Source: an uncultured bacterium (GTDB taxonomy: Bacteria; Bacillota; Clostridia; Lachnospirales; Lachnospiraceae). From it: a DNA stretch of 18,356 nt. The notes below the pieces were generated by a model, which saw only the letters and a program-made list of their open reading frames with translations, was not told the origin of the DNA and searched no databases. The stretch spans positions 1 to 18,356 of the forward strand of contig CAMUHA010000046.1 in the NCBI GenBank assembly GCA_947088515.1, in the 5' to 3' direction. The translations under genes and the position numbers were made by a program. Of the stretch, positions 14,694-18,356 are shown in pieces; within the stretch, counting starts at the first letter, position 1; each line of letters starts with the position of its first letter.

Positions 14694-15722
14694 TTAATCT
14701 ATTAAATGGTATTCCTTATATAGTTGTTTTCTTTTATCTTCTTCTGAAATACTGTCAAGCTCATTTAATCTGCCATCTCTTTTCAGATAACTGACTAATG
14801 TTGCAAGCAATACTTCTCCCTGTTGTATTCCCTGTTGTATTCCCTGTTGTATTCCCTGCTGTATTCCCTTTTGTATTCCCTGCTGTATTCCCTGCTCCAT
14901 TCCTTTTTGTATTCCCTGCTCCATTCCCTGCTCCATAGCATCTCTCATAATTGACATACCTAGTCCGCTCAAATTATCCACCTCCTTCTGCACGGCCTCA
15001 TTGTCTTCAATATCCACATATTCTGTAATTTTTGCCTTATCGCATTGGAATACTCCTGCCAAATAATCAAATATGGGAGCATCCCTTTTTTTGCCCCTGC
15101 GGATAATTACAATACTCATCAGGTCATAATCTTCTTCCGGCTCCTTTGCTTCCCCTATAATATCTGACTTTTTTATTGAATACATTGTTACCGTATTCTG
15201 TAAATTTTGCGGAATCCTCTCATTACAAATCCAAATACTGTAAGCTTTTTCAATATCCCCATAGTTTGTCTGCTCTGTCAGCGTTCCAAGCTGATAGCTG
15301 ATTTCCCTTGCCGCATAATATATTCCTCTTCTGATAATGGAATAAGCCGGATTAGAAGGCTGGTAATTGTTCTGGACTTCTAAATCAATATGCAGATGTA
15401 TACAAAGAGTTTCGTTGCTAAGCATAGGATTTATTGCTTTAAAGTGTGTGTCGTACCGAATCAGCTTATCACTGACAGAGTCCATCTCTGTGCTTAGTTG
15501 TTCTGCTCTTATAGAAACATCATCAACAGGTATATCCTTAATGCTGTCTGCATCTATATATTTGATTATCTCCTCCACAGTGGAATTTCTATACTCCGGC
15601 ACTACTTCCTTTAACACTGGCGCAATAATTTCTTTGTTTTTAAACAGGCTTTTGCATGCCTCGTCATATTTACTTCCCACTGCTTCCGCAGCCGCTAATT
15701 CGATTTCCGTTTCTCTCTTCAC
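14694..15722 (-). CDS. Rpn-family PD-(D/E)XK nuclease with GIQQ-repeat tail
   Basis: The 342-residue protein belongs to the Rpn/PDDEXK recombination-promoting nuclease (transposase_31-like) group, cytoplasmic DNA nucleases often present in several copies. The nuclease core is visible as YDTHFKAI (Asp91) and HIDLEVQ (Asp113, Glu115, Gln117 in the usual E-x-Q form). RRGIYYAAREISYQL follows, then SIWICNERIP. Residues 262-302 are tetrapeptide repeats of the type GIQQ/GMEQ, and a short tail, LATLVSYLKRDGRLNEL, ends the protein. The start is GTG, with AGAGGA four bases upstream; no in-frame ATG is better. It follows ilvE by 36 bases without a terminator between, so it may be read from the ilvE promoter. 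The repeat tail is probably helical and may mediate oligomerisation. Confidence 0.85.
   Translation of the reverse strand: MKRETEIELAAAEAVGSKYDEACKSLFKNKEIIAPVLKEVVPEYRNSTVEEIIKYIDADSIKDIPVDDVSIRAEQLSTEMDSVSDKLIRYDTHFKAINPMLSNETLCIHLHIDLEVQNNYQPSNPAYSIIRRGIYYAAREISYQLGTLTEQTNYGDIEKAYSIWICNERIPQNLQNTVTMYSIKKSDIIGEAKEPEEDYDLMSIVIIRRGKKRDAPIFDYLAGVFQCDKAKITEYVDIEDNEAVQKEVDNLSGLGMSIMRDAMEQGMEQGIQKGMEQGIQQGIQKGIQQGIQQGIQQGIQQGEVLLATLVSYLKRDGRLNELDSISEEDKRKQLYKEYHLID
14818..14937. repeat. Ten 12-bp tandem repeats inside the Rpn gene
   Basis: Ten consecutive 12-base units of the type CCCTGTTGTATT span 120 bases. The first three (14818-14853) are identical; later ones vary to CCCTGCTGTATT or CCCTGCTCCATT. 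Each unit encodes four residues, so gain or loss of a unit keeps the frame. Confidence 0.95.
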
Positions 15723-15758
15723 ATTATCCTCTTTTGCTTATTAATTAAAGGCTATCCA

Positions 15759-16784
15759 CTATTTCACTTCTACAACCCAGCCTTTTGGCGCTTTTATGGT
15801 TCCCATCTGTATTCCGGTAAGTGTTTCATACAGCTTCTTTGTAATAGGCCCCATTTCTGTCATTCCGCTGGAAAAACAAATTTCCCTGCCATGGTCCACC
15901 ACTTTTCCTATTGGTGAAATAACCGCTGCAGTACCACACAAGCCACATTCCGCAAAGTCCTTCAGTTCATCTAAATAAACCTCTCTCTCCTGTGCCTCCA
16001 GTCCTAAATACTCTCTGGCAACCTGCACCAGCGAACGTCTTGTAATAGAGGGAAGAATACTGTCTGATTTAGGCGTTACCACTATACCATCCTTTGTGAC
16101 AAACAGGAAATTGGCCCCTCCTGTTTCCTCTACTTTTGTTCTGGTACCTGCATCTAAATACATATTTTCATCGTACCCCTGCTTATGGGCGTCCACAATA
16201 GCATGCAGACTCATGGCATAGTTAAGCCCTGCCTTAATATGTCCTGTTCCTCTTGGAGCCGCACGGTCAAAATCACAGACACGGATGGTAAGTGGTTTCA
16301 CACCTCCCTTAAAATAAGGACCAACTGGTGTGGTAAATATACGGAACTGATATTCCTCTGAAGGCTTTACGCCAATTACAGAATCACTTCCAAACATAAA
16401 AGGTCTTACATAAAGAGTAGCTCCACTTCCATAAGGCGGCACATAAGCTTCATTTGCCTTAATGGTCTTAAGCGCTGCATCCACAAATTTTTCTTTGGGG
16501 AACACAGGCATTTCCAGACGCACTGCACTTTGCTCCATTCTCTCCCCATTTAAGTCAGGGCGGAAGGTAACAATGCGTCCGTCTGCTGTTGTATAAGCTT
16601 TCATTCCCTCAAATATGGTCTGTGCGTACTGCAAAACACCTGCACACTCATTGATAACTACATCAGCATTCTCTGTAAGGGCTCCTTCTTCCCAAGCTCC
16701 ATTTTTATAATTAGAGACAAACCGGTAATCTGTCTGTATATAACCAAATCCAAGATTTGCCCAGTCAATATTTTTCTTTTCCAT
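15759..16784 (-). CDS. ilvE: Branched-chain amino acid aminotransferase
   Basis: This PLP-dependent fold-type IV transaminase interconverts leucine, isoleucine and valine with their 2-oxo acids, using glutamate/2-oxoglutarate. With the start used here it has 341 residues, the length of the larger BCAT type. It has NECAGVLQYAQTIFEGMKAY near the N-terminus and GATLYVRPFMFG. The PLP lysine lies in GTGHIKAGLNYAMSL (Lys184). Further hallmarks are LDAGTRTKVEETGGANFLFV and, at the C-terminus, GLCGTAAVISPIGKV. The start is ATG at 16784, eight bases after GGGAG; ATG at 16787 and GTG at 16793 are less likely. It has its own candidate promoter at 16848-16876 and is followed by the Rpn gene. Confidence 0.95.
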   Translation of the reverse strand: MEKKNIDWANLGFGYIQTDYRFVSNYKNGAWEEGALTENADVVINECAGVLQYAQTIFEGMKAYTTADGRIVTFRPDLNGERMEQSAVRLEMPVFPKEKFVDAALKTIKANEAYVPPYGSGATLYVRPFMFGSDSVIGVKPSEEYQFRIFTTPVGPYFKGGVKPLTIRVCDFDRAAPRGTGHIKAGLNYAMSLHAIVDAHKQGYDENMYLDAGTRTKVEETGGANFLFVTKDGIVVTPKSDSILPSITRRSLVQVAREYLGLEAQEREVYLDELKDFAECGLCGTAAVISPIGKVVDHGREICFSSGMTEMGPITKKLYETLTGIQMGTIKAPKGWVVEVK

Positions 16785-16847
16785 CATTCGCACTCCCTCT
16801 TAAGTTTTGCAGCCATTCCATTACCGCCGCTGTTACTGATTTTTCTT

Positions 16848-16876
16848 ATTATTATACTTTTTACCATAAAAGTCAA
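16848..16876 (-). promoter_or_regulatory. Candidate ilvE promoter
   Basis: On the minus strand TTGACT (16871-16876) lies 17 bases from AATAAT (16848-16853). A perfect TATAAT overlaps at 16851-16856 but with only 14 bases of spacing. Either could serve as the -10. Confidence 0.5.
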
Positions 16877-16888
16877 TAGTTTGGCTGG

Positions 16889-17380
16889 TTACAGCATTCT
16901 CTCATATTTGATAAAATGATAGGTAATGTCAAAATATGTCTGCTCATCACTTTGCGCCGTCACTTTCCATTTGGGCATCTGGTCCAGATTTGGGAAATAA
17001 GAATCTGCCGAATATGTATGGTCAATTTTCGTTACATGAGCAACATCACAGTAAGGCAGAAGCTGCTGGTATACGCTTTCCCCTCCTATTACATAAACGT
17101 CCTTTGTATCATATTGTCTCAATTCTTCCAATAACTCTTCAAGGTCATGCACTACAACTGCATCCTTTACCAAAAATGTACGGCTGGAAGATAAAATAAT
17201 ATTAGTACGGTTTTTAAGAGGCAGCCCCTGGGGAAAGGTTTCCAGTGTCTTTCTTCCAAGCACCACCACTTTCCCTGTAGTTTCCTGCCGGAAAGCTTTA
17301 TGGTCTGCCGGAATCCTGACCAGTAAATCCCCATTGTTGCCAATCGCCCAGTTTTTATCTACCGCTACAATTAAATTCAT
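16889..17380 (-). CDS. folA: Dihydrofolate reductase
   Basis: DHFR reduces dihydrofolate to tetrahydrofolate with NADPH, regenerating the folate oxidised by thymidylate synthase. The 163-residue protein starts MNLIVAVDKNWAIGNNGDLL. IPADHKAFR (23-31) holds Asp26, the catalytic acid. GKVVVLGRKTLETFP (37-51) and DVYVIGGESVYQQLL (94-108), with the NADPH-binding GG, are family hallmarks. The position before the IPAD motif, often Trp in other DHFRs (Trp22 in E. coli), is Val21-Arg22 here. GAGAGGAA precedes the ATG. It lies 49 bases after thyA on the same strand, the classic thyA-folA order. Confidence 0.96.
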   Translation of the reverse strand: MNLIVAVDKNWAIGNNGDLLVRIPADHKAFRQETTGKVVVLGRKTLETFPQGLPLKNRTNIILSSSRTFLVKDAVVVHDLEELLEELRQYDTKDVYVIGGESVYQQLLPYCDVAHVTKIDHTYSADSYFPNLDQMPKWKVTAQSDEQTYFDITYHFIKYERML

Positions 17381-17429
17381 TCTCTGTATTTCCTCTCTTC
17401 ACCATTAATACCGTTAATTACAAAACCTG

Positions 17430-18278
17430 TCAAACGGCAATTGGAATGTTTTTTATTTGTTCTCCGGTTACATAATTTTCTACGCTGACATCTTCTTTGG
17501 TAAACTGATAGAAATCTTTAATTTCCGGATTCAGTCTGAAAACAGGCGCCGGAAATGCCGGTCTTTTAATCAGCTCTCTTACAATAGGAATATGTCTGTC
17601 ATAAATATGAGCGTCTGCAATCACATGAACCAGTTCTCCCACCTTCATATCACATACCTGGGCCAGCATATGTACCAGCGCCGCATACTGGACCACATTC
17701 CAGTTTCCGGCCGTAAGAACATCCTGGGAACGCTGGTTTAAGACTGCATTTAAAGTAAGCCTGTCCTCTCCCTTTTTCTGTGTCACATTAAAAGTCATGC
17801 TATAAGCGCAAGGATACAGATTCATTTCATGTAAATCCTGATGAACATAAATATTGGTCATAATCCTGCGGCTGAAAGGATTGTTTTTCAAATCATAAAT
17901 CACCCTGTCCACCTGATCCATCATCCCTTCCTTATACTGGTGTTTTACCCCCATCTGGTATCCGTAAGCTTTTCCAATTGAACCATCTTCGTCTGCCCAT
18001 TCATCCCATATATGACTGTGCAGGTCATGAATATTATTTGACTTTTGCTGCCAGATCCAAAGCATTTCATCTGTTGCCAGCTTGATTGCCGTTTTCCGAA
18101 GGGTCAGTATGGGAAATTCCTTTGACAGGTCATACCTGTTTACCACTCCAAACCTTTTAATGGTGTAGGCAGGTGTGCCATCCTCCCAGCGGGGACGCAC
18201 CTTTTCTCCCTCTGTGCTGGTTCCGTTTTCCAGTATGTCCCTGCACATACCAATAAATATATCATCTGCCATGCTCAT
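17430..18278 (-). CDS. thyA: Thymidylate synthase ThyA
   Basis: ThyA methylates dUMP to dTMP using methylene-tetrahydrofolate, producing dihydrofolate for the adjacent DHFR. The 282-residue protein has FPILTLRKTAIKLATDEMLW, HIWDEWADEDGSIGKAYGYQ and FSRRIM (135-140). The nucleophile region reads NLYPCAYSMTFNV with Cys157. Then come NQRSQD (181-186), Asn194 in AGNWNVVQY, and DAHIYDRH with His224 and Tyr226. The substrate contacts Arg, Asp, Asn, His and Tyr are kept. However, the residue after the cysteine is Ala rather than the common His, and the QF pair that usually follows is TF. The start is ATG at 18278; ATG at 18272, nine bases after AAGGG, is nearly as good. It heads the thyA-folA pair. 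Confidence 0.95.
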   Translation of the reverse strand: MSMADDIFIGMCRDILENGTSTEGEKVRPRWEDGTPAYTIKRFGVVNRYDLSKEFPILTLRKTAIKLATDEMLWIWQQKSNNIHDLHSHIWDEWADEDGSIGKAYGYQMGVKHQYKEGMMDQVDRVIYDLKNNPFSRRIMTNIYVHQDLHEMNLYPCAYSMTFNVTQKKGEDRLTLNAVLNQRSQDVLTAGNWNVVQYAALVHMLAQVCDMKVGELVHVIADAHIYDRHIPIVRELIKRPAFPAPVFRLNPEIKDFYQFTKEDVSVENYVTGEQIKNIPIAV

Positions 18279-18356
18279 TTTCCCTTGTTCTCCTATTTAT
18301 AGTTCCGCTCCCTTCCCTTCAGTGCACTTACACAAGAGGAATTCCAGCCCATTTCA

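Noticed and set aside
14818..14937. CRISPR-like array
   Set aside because: The units are contiguous 12-base repeats without spacers and lie in frame within a protein gene.

Overview
The window looks like the chromosome of a low-GC Gram-positive anaerobe, most likely a Lachnospiraceae/Clostridia gut bacterium. Ribosome binding sites are strong GGAGG types, promoters are sigma-A-like, and the gene set fits: QueH, split-off folA/thyA, a fused larC, a COG3044-type ATPase beside argS, and an Rpn-family nuclease with a GIQQ-repeat tail. No species can be named from sequence alone.

Bases 1 to about 3760 are an AT-rich accessory island holding small, solitary or damaged genes. They are a 33-codon ORF, a Uma2-family nuclease with its own promoter, a small membrane ORF that runs head-on into a truncated nucleotidyltransferase, a frameshifted remnant, a 95-residue protein of unknown function and a PIN-domain toxin-antitoxin pair. 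The island ends at 3733-3757 in what looks like the 3' end of a tRNA gene with no 5' half. It is preceded by repeats of TAAAATCA. This is the expected signature of an integration (att) site, so the left part is probably a decaying mobile element. No integrase lies inside the window.

Bases 3796 to 18356 are ordinary chromosome, almost all on the minus strand. In transcription order (right to left) they hold thyA, folA, ilvE, an Rpn nuclease, a sugar O-acetyltransferase, the larB-larC-larE nickel-pincer cofactor operon, a frameshifted gene remnant, purA, and the queH-argS-ABC-class ATPase operon. The one plus-strand gene here is hsp20, between purA and queH. Strong hairpin terminators separate the Rpn gene from the acetyltransferase, larE from the remnant, hsp20 from purA, and the ATPase gene from the island.

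Functionally, thyA and folA form the usual dTMP/tetrahydrofolate pair. LarB, LarC and LarE together make the nickel-pincer nucleotide used by lactate racemase-type enzymes, but no LarA is encoded here, so the enzyme served must lie elsewhere. The most interesting non-coding structure is the purA leader. It has a 15-bp hairpin whose 3' arm could instead pair with a second GAGCAGG copy downstream, and an inverted repeat overlies the -10 box of the promoter.
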